A stretch of 64,000 bases of DNA from Phaeobacter italicus (GTDB lineage: Bacteria; Pseudomonadota; Alphaproteobacteria; Rhodobacterales; Rhodobacteraceae), in the NCBI RefSeq assembly GCF_001258055.1, contig NZ_CVRM01000035.1:62001-126000 (forward strand). The letters are read 5' to 3'. Of this stretch, positions 34,845-43,843 are shown piece after piece. Position numbers and translations under genes: made by a program. A model generated the notes under the pieces. It was not told where the DNA came from and searched no databases. It saw nothing but the letters and a program-made list of their open reading frames with translations. Position 1 is the first letter of the stretch; the number at the start of each line of letters is the position of its first letter.

Positions 34845-36310
34845 CCTATATTGCTGACGCATCCGGGCTGGGTGGTCGCGCGGTTTCGGGAACGTCCCGG
34901 CACCTGTGGGCGACTATTCTGGTGGCCTATGTGGGGTTGCTGGTTGCGGCAGCATTTCAGCTGCCCGATCCGCTGATCCGTCACGACGACTATCCGGCGC
35001 TGTTTGGTGATGCAGAGATCTACTATATCAAGACCCTGACCGAAGGGCGCTGGGTGAATTACCTGTGGCACATGCGTGATGTGCTTTTGCCGAGCTGGGC
35101 CAATTACCTGATCTACAACGGGCTTTGGGCGATTGTGCTGGGTTGTTTGGCCCATAACGCCTTGGGCGCGCGGGAAGAGTTGTGGCGCAAGGGCGCTGTT
35201 GCCCTGATCGCGGGCCTGTCGGCGCCGTCGCTGTTGATCTCTTGGTGGTTCAACACGCTCATTCCCGGCATGGCAATTGTCGCCACCTTTGCCTTGGCCA
35301 GCACGGTCCTGTCGGCCAGAACATGCCGCTGGTTGCTGGTGCCTTTTGTGCCGCTGGCGCTGATGGCCTATACGACGTTTCCGTTTTTTCTGTTGGCGTT
35401 CTGTCTGACGCGGGCGGATGTGCGGCGTTCGGCCAAGGATCTCGCGCTGACGCTTGGGGTGTTCATCCTGTCCTTCGCGCTGGCGATGGGGTCGATTTAT
35501 ACACTGAACTATCTGTTCCACGGCATCTTTGGCGTGCCGATGGCAGAGTGGCGGAACCCCAACCCGGCCCATGATCTGGCATCGGCCCTTGAGAACCTGG
35601 GCATCATTGGGACATTCCTGTCGTCTTCTGCCTCGCTTGTCTCCTTTCATTTCCTGCCGTTGACGGTGTTCCAGCTGGGGGTGTTTACCTGGGCCATTTG
35701 GCTGGTTGGCAAGGCGGATCCCTGGCGGGCGATCTATCCGCTGGCAGGCATTGCCCTGGGGATGGGGTTGATTTTTGTGCAGACGATCAAGACCGGCATT
35801 ATCCTGCCGCCGCGGGTGTCGGGGTTTGTGTGGCTCTACTATGCGGTGCTGTTGGGGCTGTTTTCCCAACAGATGGCGCTGCGTGGGGGCGGCTGGGACA
35901 GGCTTGGGCGCAATCTTCTGGCGTTTTTCGCGCTGATCTATGTGGCTTTCAGCCTGTTGCAGCATCGCGACGTGACGGCCTGGCAGGGCGACAGCCGCGC
36001 AATGGCGGCGCAGATCAGCCCGGCTCCGGGGCCGATTTATGTTACAGGCACCTATCTGTCATTGCCCTCGGGTGAGGCGTCGGGTCTGCAGCATGATCTG
36101 GCGGTGGCCTTTCGCCTGACGCAGCTGACCGGGCGGGATGTGGTGATGTGCGCGATTGAGCCTGCGGCCTGCGCGCATCTGCCCGAAGAGGTGCAGGCCG
36201 GCGCCGAGGGGGCGGACTATGAGGTCCGCAACATGGAGGGGGCAAGCGTGGTGATGCTGTCTGCGACCCCCATTCGTGAGCCGGCCGAAAACATGCCGCA
36301 TGGCGGCTGA
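34841..36310 (+). CDS. GtrII-like polytopic membrane protein, probable periplasmic-facing glucosyltransferase
   Basis: A 489-residue membrane protein with about ten hydrophobic helices. The first periplasmic loop holds an acidic pair, RHDDYPALFGDAE, and a GRWVNYLWH segment, which is the typical pattern of the Glucos_trans_II (GtrII) and related GT-C enzymes using a polyprenyl-phosphate sugar donor. About 90 polar residues at the C-terminus are predicted periplasmic. It completes a GtrB-GtrA-methyltransferase-GtrII cassette that would glycosylate surface polysaccharide. The precise donor and acceptor are unknown. Confidence 0.72.
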   Translation: MTYIADASGLGGRAVSGTSRHLWATILVAYVGLLVAAAFQLPDPLIRHDDYPALFGDAEIYYIKTLTEGRWVNYLWHMRDVLLPSWANYLIYNGLWAIVLGCLAHNALGAREELWRKGAVALIAGLSAPSLLISWWFNTLIPGMAIVATFALASTVLSARTCRWLLVPFVPLALMAYTTFPFFLLAFCLTRADVRRSAKDLALTLGVFILSFALAMGSIYTLNYLFHGIFGVPMAEWRNPNPAHDLASALENLGIIGTFLSSSASLVSFHFLPLTVFQLGVFTWAIWLVGKADPWRAIYPLAGIALGMGLIFVQTIKTGIILPPRVSGFVWLYYAVLLGLFSQQMALRGGGWDRLGRNLLAFFALIYVAFSLLQHRDVTAWQGDSRAMAAQISPAPGPIYVTGTYLSLPSGEASGLQHDLAVAFRLTQLTGRDVVMCAIEPAACAHLPEEVQAGAEGADYEVRNMEGASVVMLSATPIREPAENMPHGG

Positions 36311-36332
36311 CCTGCCTGATCGGGGAAAACAG

Positions 36333-36359
36333 AAACGGGGGCCGACTGGCCCCCGTTTT
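36333..36359. terminator. Bidirectional terminator between the gtr cassette and nadC
   Basis: An 11-bp stem (36333-36343 with 36348-36358), a GACT loop and T/A runs on both sides. It separates the convergent GtrII-like and nadC genes. Confidence 0.88.
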
Positions 36360-36383
36360 CATGTCAGGTTCTGAAGGCGCGGC

Positions 36384-37238
36384 TCAGAAGTCGAGGCCGA
36401 GGTCCAGGGTCTGGGCCGAATGGGTCAGCGCGCCCGAAGAGATATAGTCCACTCCCGTGGCTGAGACTTCGGCAATGCGTTCCTTGCGCATGTTGCCGGA
36501 GGCTTCGGTCACCAGCTGGCCTTTTGCCATGGAGACCGCCTTGGCGAGGGTTGATGTGTCCATATTGTCCAGCAGAACCACATCCGCGCCACCCGTTGCC
36601 AGAACCTCTTCGAGCTGAGCAAGGGTGTCGACCTCGATTTCGATCTTCATCATGTGGCTGACGTTGGCCTTGGCGGCCTTGAGAACCGCGGCGACACCGC
36701 CGGCGGCGGCAATGTGGTTGTCCTTGATCAGGATGGCGTCCGACAGCCCGTAACGGTGGTTGTAGCCGCCGCCATGCAAGACGGCCTGTTTTTCGACCAT
36801 GCGCAGCCCCGGCGTGGTCTTGCGGGTGCAGGTGATGCGGGTCTGGGTGCCTTTGGTTTCGGCGACAAAGCTGTTGGTGAGGCTGGCGATGCCGGACAGA
36901 CGCCCAGCAAAGTTCAGAGCCACACGTTCACCGGACAGGATTGATGCGGCAGATCCTGAAATGGTCATCAATGTCTGTCCCGGCGTGCAGGGGCTGCCAT
37001 CCGGGACCAGCGTTTCGATCCGCAGAGCAGGATCCACCAGATGAAAGGCGATCCGGGCGATCTGCATCCCCGAGACGACGCCTGCGTCGCGGGCGTTCAG
37101 GCGGGCTTCATAGGTGGTGGCGGCAGGGATCACTGCGCGGGTGGTGACATCTCCGCTCTGGCCGAGGTCTTCGAGCAAGGCTGCGCGGACCAGCGGTTCG
37201 ACAATCAGATCGGGAAGGGTGGCAAAGGACGGGGTCAT
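36384..37238 (-). CDS. nadC: Quinolinate phosphoribosyltransferase
   Basis: A 284-residue enzyme that makes nicotinate mononucleotide from quinolinate and PRPP. The signature TRKTTPGLRMVEKQAVLHGGG is present in shorter form as RKTTPGLRMVEKQAV, with the phosphate-binding HRYGLSDAILIKDNHIAAAG and the C-terminal SGALTHSAQTLDLGLDF. It overlaps the nadB stop by ATGA and is the last gene of nadABC. Confidence 0.96.
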   Translation of the reverse strand: MTPSFATLPDLIVEPLVRAALLEDLGQSGDVTTRAVIPAATTYEARLNARDAGVVSGMQIARIAFHLVDPALRIETLVPDGSPCTPGQTLMTISGSAASILSGERVALNFAGRLSGIASLTNSFVAETKGTQTRITCTRKTTPGLRMVEKQAVLHGGGYNHRYGLSDAILIKDNHIAAAGGVAAVLKAAKANVSHMMKIEIEVDTLAQLEEVLATGGADVVLLDNMDTSTLAKAVSMAKGQLVTEASGNMRKERIAEVSATGVDYISSGALTHSAQTLDLGLDF

Positions 37239-38911
37239 GTCAGATCCTGTGCGGCGGCGGCGCGGATGGCGCGGGCCTCGGTGAGGGTAATTCGGGTGCG
37301 GTGGGCGAGATCCGGGTCCGCGGCGGGAAAGTCATCGCGAAAATGGCCACCCCGGCTCTCGCGGCGGGCGAGGGCGGCGGCAGCAATCAGGGTGGCGGTG
37401 GCGCACATATTGGCAAAACTCTCGTCGTCACCGTAGTGCGCCAGCAGGGTCTCGATTGTGGCGAGCGCGGTTTTCAGCCCGGCCTCGTCGCGGCGCACAC
37501 CCACATGAGCGGTCATCGTCTCGCGCAGCTCTGCAATTGCACTGGCGGGGGCGGCAGGTGTCGTGGCGGGCGCAAAGGTCAGATGCAGTTCGGGTGGCGC
37601 CTGATCGCTATCCTCGGGTGCCGGGCCAAGGGTGGCGGCGATATCCTGGGCCGCCGTGCGGGCATAGACCAGCGCCTCCAGCAGCCCGTTGGACGCAAGC
37701 CGATTGGCGCCGTGTAGCCCGGTCGAGGAGGCTTCGCCGCAGACCCAGAGACGCTCCAGACTGGCGCGGCCTTGCAGGTCGGTGTCGATGCCGCCCATGT
37801 GATAGTGGGCTGCCACTGCGACGGGGATCGGCTCTGTCACGGGATCAATGCCTGCGCGGGCGCAGGTCTCGGCAACGGTGGGAAAGCGGCTCAGAACCTC
37901 AGCGCCCAAGGCTGCGCGCGTGTCGAGCATGGGCCGACGTCCGGCCTGTGTTTCGGCAAAGATCGCCCGGGCAACGATGTCGCGGGGGGCGAGCTCTGCG
38001 TCGGGGTGGGCGGCCAGCATGAAACGGTCGCCTTCGGCGTTGATGAGCGTCGCACCATCGCCGCGCAGGGCCTCGGTTGCGAGGGGGGCGGGGTCTTCGC
38101 CAATGTCAAAGGCCGTTGGATGGAACTGCACAAACTCAGGATCTGCGATCTGCGCACCTGCACGGGCGGCAAAGCCGATGACCTGGCCGCGGATGCGGGG
38201 GGGATTGGTGGTATGGGCAAACAGCCCACCAGATCCGCCGCCAGCCAGCAGGATCGCAGGGGCGCGGATCAGAAGCGGCGCAGAGGTGCCGGTGGCGTCG
38301 CTGACCCAGACACCGGTCACGCTATCGCCGACGCATTCCAGACGAACCGCCTGCGTGCCTTCCTGCACCTGTACCGACGGTGTGGCGCGGACGGCAGCGA
38401 TCAGTGTTTCCATGATTTGCTTGCCGGCCTGATCGCCCTTGACCCGAACAACCCGCGCCATCGAATGGGCGGCTTCGCGGCTCATGACAAATCCGCCGTC
38501 CGGGGTGCGATCGAATGGGGTGCCAAGATCGGTGAGGTCGAGGATATGGTCGCGTGCAACCTGCGTGACCATGGCAGCAACGGCCGCATCGACGGTGCCA
38601 GCCCCTGCGCGCACGGTGTCGCTGGCATGGGCTGCAGGGCTGTCCGCCTGGTCCATCGCGGCGGCAACACCGCCCTGCGCCCAAGCCGAACTCGCCCCAT
38701 CGCCGAGCGTTTCCGGAGAGATCATCAGCACGGGGCGCGGCGCCAGTTCAAGAGCCGCATAAAGCGCAGCCATGCCGGCCCCGACAATGATGATGCGGCT
38801 GGTATCGCAGGTTGCGGTGCCTTCGGTCAGGGCCTGCACATCAACATGTTCAGAGGCCGGGGCCTCCGTCACGGGGGTGCCAGTCGTGCCCTGTGCGCCG
38901 GGGCGGTCCAA
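37235..38911 (-). CDS. nadB: L-aspartate oxidase
   Basis: A FAD flavoprotein oxidising L-aspartate to iminoaspartate, the first step of de novo NAD synthesis. The FAD loop is IIIVGAGMAALYAALE, AWAQGGVAAAM follows, and AAHYHMGGI holds catalytic residues near the middle. The LHGANRLASNGLLEALVYA block is typical. The frame of 558 residues begins with a TTG at 38909-38911, three bases after nadA; a GTG at 38839 (24 codons in) is another possible start. The N-terminal 38 residues look non-conserved, so the shorter form is plausible. Confidence 0.93.
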   Translation of the reverse strand: MDRPGAQGTTGTPVTEAPASEHVDVQALTEGTATCDTSRIIIVGAGMAALYAALELAPRPVLMISPETLGDGASSAWAQGGVAAAMDQADSPAAHASDTVRAGAGTVDAAVAAMVTQVARDHILDLTDLGTPFDRTPDGGFVMSREAAHSMARVVRVKGDQAGKQIMETLIAAVRATPSVQVQEGTQAVRLECVGDSVTGVWVSDATGTSAPLLIRAPAILLAGGGSGGLFAHTTNPPRIRGQVIGFAARAGAQIADPEFVQFHPTAFDIGEDPAPLATEALRGDGATLINAEGDRFMLAAHPDAELAPRDIVARAIFAETQAGRRPMLDTRAALGAEVLSRFPTVAETCARAGIDPVTEPIPVAVAAHYHMGGIDTDLQGRASLERLWVCGEASSTGLHGANRLASNGLLEALVYARTAAQDIAATLGPAPEDSDQAPPELHLTFAPATTPAAPASAIAELRETMTAHVGVRRDEAGLKTALATIETLLAHYGDDESFANMCATATLIAAAALARRESRGGHFRDDFPAADPDLAHRTRITLTEARAIRAAAAQDLT

Positions 38912-38914
38912 GGA

Positions 38915-39967
38915 TCAGATCCCCAGTTTCTGGCTGAGGTCGATCATCTTCTGCACCGCCACGCGGGCCCCTTCGGCGACCTCCGGGTCAACCTCTACCG
39001 CTTCGGACATGGTGTGCAGCGACCAGAGGATTTTCTCCAGCGTGATCATCTTCATGTAGGGGCACATGTTGCAGGGACCGACAAAATCGACCTCGGGCAG
39101 AGCGTCAGCGATGTTGGAGGCCATCGAACATTCGGTGATCAGCAGGGCTTTTTCCGGTTTCTCGTCGGTGACATATTTGATGATTCCGCTGGTCGAGCCA
39201 GAGAAATCCGCCTCGTTCACCACATCCGGCGGGCATTCGGGATGCGCAATGAGGCGTGTGCCGGGGTTCCACTCGCGGAAGTCGCGCAGATCCTTGGCGG
39301 TGTATTGCTCGTGTACGATGCAGGAGCCCTCCCACCAGACGATGTTCTTTTGCGGCACCTGCTGGGCGATGTTCTGCGCCAGGTACTGATCCGGGGTCAT
39401 GATGATGGTGTCGCTGTCAAGCGCCGCGACGATCTGGGCCGCGTTCGAAGAGGTGCAGCAGATGTCAGAGGCCGCTTTGACCTCTGCGGTGGTGTTCACA
39501 TAGGTCACCACTGGCGCACCGGGATATTTTGCCCGCATCTCTGCGATGCCTTCGGCGGTAATGGATTCGGCCAGCGAACAGCCTGCGTCCATGTCGGGGA
39601 TCAGGACGATTTTGTCTGGGCTGAGGATCTTGGAGGTTTCGGCCATGAAGTGCACGCCGCATTGGACGATCACGTCAGCCTCGACCTTTGCGGCCTCGAT
39701 CGCCAGCTGGAGACTGTCGCCAACCACATCCGCAACACCGTGATAGATTTCCGGCGTCATGTAGTTGTGGGCAAGGATCACCGCGTTGCGCTTTTTCTTC
39801 AGCTCGAGGATGGCGGCCACATAGGGGGCAAACATCACCCAGTCCGCGGGGCTGACCACGCGGTCCATGCGGCTGTAGATGTCGGACATCTCTTCTGCCA
39901 GCGCCGGATTGGGGGCAAGGTCGTAGTGGTTGGCGAGCTGATCGCGCATGGTTTGCAGATCGAACAT
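38915..39967 (-). CDS. nadA: Quinolinate synthase
   Basis: A 350-residue [4Fe-4S] enzyme that condenses iminoaspartate with dihydroxyacetone phosphate. The three cluster cysteines are expected in VIVQCGVHFM, the ASDICCTSSNA segment and PCNMCPYMK. AHNYMTPEIYHGVADVVGDS is the family N-terminal signature. GAGGAAAT lies just before the ATG at 39967. It is the first gene of nadA-nadB-nadC and so carries the operon's promoter region. Confidence 0.95.
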   Translation of the reverse strand: MFDLQTMRDQLANHYDLAPNPALAEEMSDIYSRMDRVVSPADWVMFAPYVAAILELKKKRNAVILAHNYMTPEIYHGVADVVGDSLQLAIEAAKVEADVIVQCGVHFMAETSKILSPDKIVLIPDMDAGCSLAESITAEGIAEMRAKYPGAPVVTYVNTTAEVKAASDICCTSSNAAQIVAALDSDTIIMTPDQYLAQNIAQQVPQKNIVWWEGSCIVHEQYTAKDLRDFREWNPGTRLIAHPECPPDVVNEADFSGSTSGIIKYVTDEKPEKALLITECSMASNIADALPEVDFVGPCNMCPYMKMITLEKILWSLHTMSEAVEVDPEVAEGARVAVQKMIDLSQKLGI

Positions 39968-40314
39968 GGCATTTCCTCAAAGCTGCGCCAGAGATGGCAC
40001 TTTGGGGTGGTGTTCTTTCATGTTCATATTTCGCACGCAAGCAAATGCAGTGACTTAATCCCGCTTTTCGCGGCGCGTCCTCGGGTAAATCGGCTCCAAT
40101 TGGAGGCTATCGGCAACAGAAGGCCTGTGGCGTGCCCTGTCCCCTTTTGTCCGCAGATTTGCTGGTGGCGCTAACGCGCCGCGGTCAAATTGTCCTTTTT
40201 CCGGCGCAGGGCCATTTTCGGCTTCTGGGGGCTGCATTATTGTGATTTTGAGAAACGAAACACGCAGTCAGGGAAGCGGTGCGTCCGGTCCCAAGGGAGA
40301 GTTGGCCCGCTTAC
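39968..40314. other. Divergent nadA-tupB intergenic region with a 12-bp palindrome
   Basis: A 347-bp gap without a credible gene. It holds a perfect palindrome, CTCCAATTGGAG, at 40094-40105, about 130 bp before nadA and 210 bp before tupB. It could be an operator for either operon. No clear -35/-10 pair stands out in either direction, and I see no molybdenum-cofactor riboswitch-like fold. Confidence 0.5.
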
Positions 40315-41019
40315 ATGTCGGATCTTTGGGACGGATTGATGCAGGCGGCCTGGCTGCTGGTGACGCTGGATGCGGATCTGGTTGAGATCACGCTGCGCTC
40401 GCTTCGGGTGACGCTCAGCGCCCTGGCGGTGGCCTGCCTGATTGCGCTGCCGCTGGCCGCCCTTTTGGCGGTGCGCCGGTTCCGCATGCGTCGGGCAACG
40501 ATTGCGGTTTTGAATGCGCTGATGGGGTTGCCGCCGGTTGTGGTGGGGTTGGTTGTCTATGTGATGCTGTCGCGGGCTGGCCCGTTCGGGGTGCTGGGGC
40601 TGTTGTTTACACCAACGGCCATGATCATCGCGCAGGTCATCATCATCGTGCCGCTGGTCGCGTCCATCGCGCATCAGTCGCTGCGCGATTTGTGGAGCGA
40701 CTATCACGATTTGCTGATTTCCCTGAATGCGACCCAGTTTCAGCGGATCTGCACCCTGCTCTGGGATGGGCGCCGCGCGCTTTTGACCGCGGCGCTGGCC
40801 GGGTTTGGCCGCGCCATCGGCGAGGTTGGCGCGATCATGATCGTGGGGGGCAACATCGACCATGCCACACGGGTTCTGACAACGGCGATCGCGCTTGAGA
40901 CCGGCAAGGGGGATTTTGCCATGGCGCTGGGGCTGGGGTTTGTGCTGATTGCGCTGGCTGTGGCGGTGAACTTGTCCATCCACTGGCTGGGCAAAACCGA
41001 GAGTGAGGGCCGGTGGTGA
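40315..41019 (+). CDS. tupB: Tungstate ABC transporter, permease
   Basis: A 234-residue inner-membrane permease with about five hydrophobic helices. The BPD_transp_1 cytoplasmic EAA loop appears as LLISLNATQFQRICTLLWD, and the IGEVGAIMIVGGNI segment is typical of TupB and related oxyanion permeases. The ATG at 40315 (MSDLWDGL) is preferred; the upstream in-frame ATG adds twelve weak residues. The gene order here is tupB-tupC-tupA, all overlapping. Confidence 0.9.
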   Translation: MSDLWDGLMQAAWLLVTLDADLVEITLRSLRVTLSALAVACLIALPLAALLAVRRFRMRRATIAVLNALMGLPPVVVGLVVYVMLSRAGPFGVLGLLFTPTAMIIAQVIIIVPLVASIAHQSLRDLWSDYHDLLISLNATQFQRICTLLWDGRRALLTAALAGFGRAIGEVGAIMIVGGNIDHATRVLTTAIALETGKGDFAMALGLGFVLIALAVAVNLSIHWLGKTESEGRW

Positions 41020-41732
41020 GCGATCTGTTTCCGGTCTCGGTGCGCAATGCGTCGGTGCGCAGGCGCGGCAAGGTTCTTGTGGGCCCTGTTGATCTGCAGC
41101 TGGGTGGGCAGGGCACGTCGATCGTGATTGGTCCCAATGGCGCGGGTAAGACATCGTTGCTGAAGATGTTGCACGGGATTTTGCGTCTCGGCGGTGGGCA
41201 GATAAGCTGGGCTTGCCCGACGGAACAGGCGCAACGCCAACAGGCGTTTGTGTTTCAAACCCCTGTGATGATGCGCCGTTCCGTGGTGGAAAACATCGCC
41301 TATCCCCTGCGGCTCAACAAGGTTGCACGCCAAGAGGCATTGGCGGAGGCGACGATCTGGGCCGAGCGGATCGGGCTGGGCGGCGATGCGCTGCAACGAC
41401 CCGCGGTCCTGCTGTCGGGCGGCGAGCGGCAGAAACTGGCGCTGGCGCGCGCGCTGATCCGCAAACCACGGCTGCTTTTTCTGGATGAACCCTGTGCTTC
41501 CCTTGATGGGCGGGCCACGCGCGAGATCGAGGAGATTCTGACAGAGGTCGCGGCGTCGGGGACGCGGTTGATCATGTCGACCCACAATATGGGGCAGGCG
41601 CAACGCCTGGCCGATGAGGTTCTGTTTGTGCTGCACGGCAAGGTCGCGGAGTTTTCCCCGGCTGAGGCGTTTTTTGCAGGGCCGCAGACAGATCAGGCAC
41701 GTGCATTTTTGAACGGAGATATTGTCGAATGA
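41016..41732 (+). CDS. tupC: Tungstate ABC transporter, ATP-binding protein
   Basis: A 238-residue ABC ATPase. Walker A is IGPNGAGKTS, the signature motif LLSGGERQKLALARAL, Walker B LLFLDEPCASLD and the switch histidine is in MSTHNMGQ. Two GTG codons (41013 and 41016) are possible; 41016 overlaps the tupB stop and is better spaced from GAGGG. It ends in an ATGA overlap with tupA. Confidence 0.9.
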   Translation: MSDLFPVSVRNASVRRRGKVLVGPVDLQLGGQGTSIVIGPNGAGKTSLLKMLHGILRLGGGQISWACPTEQAQRQQAFVFQTPVMMRRSVVENIAYPLRLNKVARQEALAEATIWAERIGLGGDALQRPAVLLSGGERQKLALARALIRKPRLLFLDEPCASLDGRATREIEEILTEVAASGTRLIMSTHNMGQAQRLADEVLFVLHGKVAEFSPAEAFFAGPQTDQARAFLNGDIVE

Positions 41733-42532
41733 AACACATGTTGTTGGGCGCGCTAGCGGCTGTTGCTATGGGCACGGCGGCTTTTGCCGACGAGATGAAG
41801 ATGGCGGTGACCACGTCTTTCCACAACTCGGGCCTCGCAGAGGTGCTGTTGCCGGAGATCAAGGCCGATCTGGGCCTTGAGGTGCAGTTGCTGGTTGTCG
41901 GGACGGGTCAGGCGATCCGTCTGGGCGAGGCGGGCGATGTGGATGCGATCCTGGTCCACTCCAAGAAAGCCGAAGAGGCGTTTCTGGCAGGCGGCAATGG
42001 CACCCATCGCCGTGAGATCATGTACAATGATTTCGTCTTTGTCGGACCCAAGGCAGACCCGGCTGGGGTGGCAGAGGCTGGCTCTGCTGCGGATGCCTTG
42101 CAGAAGGTTGCGGCCTCGCAAGCGGCCTTTGTCAGCCGTGGTGATGACAGCGGCACCCACAAGAAAGAGCTGAGCCTGTGGAAATCCGCCGATCTGTACC
42201 CGGAAGGGTTTGGCGATTGGTACAATGCTGTGGGGGCAGGCATGGGCGCTGCGCTCAACACTGCGGCAGGGATGAACGGCTATATCATGTCCGACCGTGC
42301 CAGCTGGCTCAACTTTGCCAACAAGGGAGATCTGGCGCTGCTGTATTCCGGCGATCCGGTGTTGTTCAACCAATACGCCTATCTGCCGGTCAATCCGGAA
42401 AAGCACCCTCATGTCAAAACGGAACTGGTGGCCGAGCTGGAGAACTGGCTGGTGTCGGACAAGGCAAAGGATCTGATCAACAGCTACCAGATCAACGGCG
42501 AAGCCCTGTTCGTGTTCAACGCCAAACCGTAA
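41729..42532 (+). CDS. tupA: Tungstate ABC transporter, periplasmic binding protein
   Basis: A 267-residue type II binding protein. Residues 1-20 are the signal peptide, cleaved after AFA. The mature start, MAVTTSFHNSGLAEVLLP, carries the TTS oxyanion loop of TupA, and DDSGTHKKELSLW carries the second anion-binding loop. TupA proteins are highly selective for tungstate, which many formate dehydrogenases use; the fdh genes begin 2.5 kb downstream. A strong hairpin terminator follows. Confidence 0.92.
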   Translation: MKHMLLGALAAVAMGTAAFADEMKMAVTTSFHNSGLAEVLLPEIKADLGLEVQLLVVGTGQAIRLGEAGDVDAILVHSKKAEEAFLAGGNGTHRREIMYNDFVFVGPKADPAGVAEAGSAADALQKVAASQAAFVSRGDDSGTHKKELSLWKSADLYPEGFGDWYNAVGAGMGAALNTAAGMNGYIMSDRASWLNFANKGDLALLYSGDPVLFNQYAYLPVNPEKHPHVKTELVAELENWLVSDKAKDLINSYQINGEALFVFNAKP

Positions 42533-42562
42533 CGCTGTCGCCTTTTGGGAATGACGAAATGC

Positions 42563-42592
42563 AAAACGCCGCGCGGGTCTGCGCGGCGTTTT
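42563..42592. terminator. Bidirectional terminator after tupA
   Basis: A 12-bp perfect stem (42563-42574 with 42581-42592), a GGGTCT loop, four A before and four T at the end. It serves tupA and the convergent DUF6505 gene. Confidence 0.9.
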
Positions 42593-42646
42593 CTGTTATC
42601 GGGCCAGTCGATTTTTCGGGCCAGTTGTTTGGTCAGGCTGTCAATC

Positions 42647-43126
42647 TCAGTCGTCGGTCACGTGGATGGCGAATTGTTCCAGCCCAGCGTCCTGCGCTTC
42701 GATGGCGCGAAAGCTCTCCTTTACTCCGGCCTCTGTCAGTTCGCGCATCACAGTCAGCAGCGTGTTGGGGGCATGATCGGCGCAGAGGTCAGCCATGTGC
42801 GCGAGCTCTTCCTGGGCGACGGGGCGCGCGGCCTCTATCCCTGGGGCGCCGTAGTAGGTGACAAAATGCTGGGCCAGCAGATCGCGGAGGGTCGCCATCT
42901 CGGCCTCTTCAATCTTGGTCACTGCGACAAAGGTCGCCCGCCCACCCGTTTCCAGCCCCATCCAGCCGTTCGCAAAGGCCTGACGCTGTTTGCCGATCAG
43001 ATCGGCCTCGCCCCAGTTTGAAAACTCAAACCCGCCGGAAATGCACCACTCGCCGGTGCGGGCAGGGCTGGCAAAGACGTTCTGATCGCTCTCGTCGAAA
43101 TGAATGGCACGGGCAAGCTGCATCAT
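42647..43126 (-). CDS. DUF6505 family protein
   Basis: A 159-residue cytoplasmic protein without membrane helices. Readable features are an N-terminal LARAIHFDESDQNVF, an aromatic strand GGFEFSNW and a long helical C-terminal half. I take it as DUF6505, a family from alphaproteobacteria, but this is from memory of its appearance. Function unknown. It begins with ATGATG overlapping the stop of the ligase-like gene, and ends the mrp-ligase-DUF6505 message. Confidence 0.7.
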   Translation of the reverse strand: MMQLARAIHFDESDQNVFASPARTGEWCISGGFEFSNWGEADLIGKQRQAFANGWMGLETGGRATFVAVTKIEEAEMATLRDLLAQHFVTYYGAPGIEAARPVAQEELAHMADLCADHAPNTLLTVMRELTEAGVKESFRAIEAQDAGLEQFAIHVTDD

Positions 43127-43830
43127 GGGGTCTCCAGTAGGGTGGTGAGAGGGATCAGATGGGTGGTTGTCTCATCGCGCAGGAGCAGGCCGAAATCTTC
43201 ATCCACCCCAAGAAATGTGCCGGTCTGGCCCTTGTGGCTTATGGCCTCGCCCATGTCCTGCGCCAGACCCCGCCAGGTGGCATGGACGGGTTCGGTGCCT
43301 TCGTCCTCCCAGCGGTTGATCCAGTGCAGCGCGTGACGCGCCCAGCTTTCCAGAAGCTGGCCTGCGTCCACATCGGCGCAGCCCTCGGCATATAGGGCCG
43401 TGTCCTCCGGGTGATCGCCGGTTTCACCCTCGCCCGGCGGCCAAAGCGGCAGGTCCAGACCGATGACCAGCCAATCAGGCACCTCTGATGGCTCTGCCGT
43501 GCTGGAGGCAGCGCGCAGGCGGCCACACCGGCCGCCATTGATCCGCAAGCCGCCATCCCATTGAAGATGCACCGCGACCTCTGGTGGGGCCAGCGCACCC
43601 AGGGCGTTCTGCAGCGCAATGCCACAGACGGGCAGCATTGTCATAGCCTGTTGCAGCGCGACCTCGGGCGCGAAAACGAGGGCAGCCTGCAACCGGTCGT
43701 GGGACAGGTTGTAGACCACCAGACCCGCATCGCAGCCCAGCACTGCCTTTTGGCAGGCAAGCGCAAAGGGATCCTCTGCCCCGCTGAGCGCAAGCCCCTC
43801 CATCAGAGGCGGAAAGCTGAGTTCGCTCAT
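43123..43830 (-). CDS. Biotin/lipoate A/B protein ligase family protein (DUF4444 type)
   Basis: A 235-residue protein. The N-terminal two thirds show the ligase-fold strands (VPDWLVIGLDLPLWP and the glycine-rich LRINGGRCGRLRAA, which would hold the biotinyl/lipoyl lysine loop), and the C-terminal part TFLGVDEDFGLLLRDETTTHLIPL resembles the small beta barrel of BirA-like proteins (DUF4444). The typical GRGRxGR adenylate loop is not evident, so it may not be an active ligase. The ATG at 43830 has GGTGG upstream; a GTG nine bases earlier is possible. It lies 13 bp after mrp. Confidence 0.75.
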   Translation of the reverse strand: MSELSFPPLMEGLALSGAEDPFALACQKAVLGCDAGLVVYNLSHDRLQAALVFAPEVALQQAMTMLPVCGIALQNALGALAPPEVAVHLQWDGGLRINGGRCGRLRAASSTAEPSEVPDWLVIGLDLPLWPPGEGETGDHPEDTALYAEGCADVDAGQLLESWARHALHWINRWEDEGTEPVHATWRGLAQDMGEAISHKGQTGTFLGVDEDFGLLLRDETTTHLIPLTTLLETP

Positions 43831-43843
43831 GGCGGCCACCGGA

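Noticed and set aside
37772-40174. An 800-codon frame antisense to nadB and nadA
   Set aside because: Both nad genes are unmistakable on the other strand; the antisense text is compositionally odd and has no domain.
40106-40314. Possible molybdenum/tungsten cofactor riboswitch before tupB
   Set aside because: I looked for a long paired leader with conserved loops and found none that could be supported.
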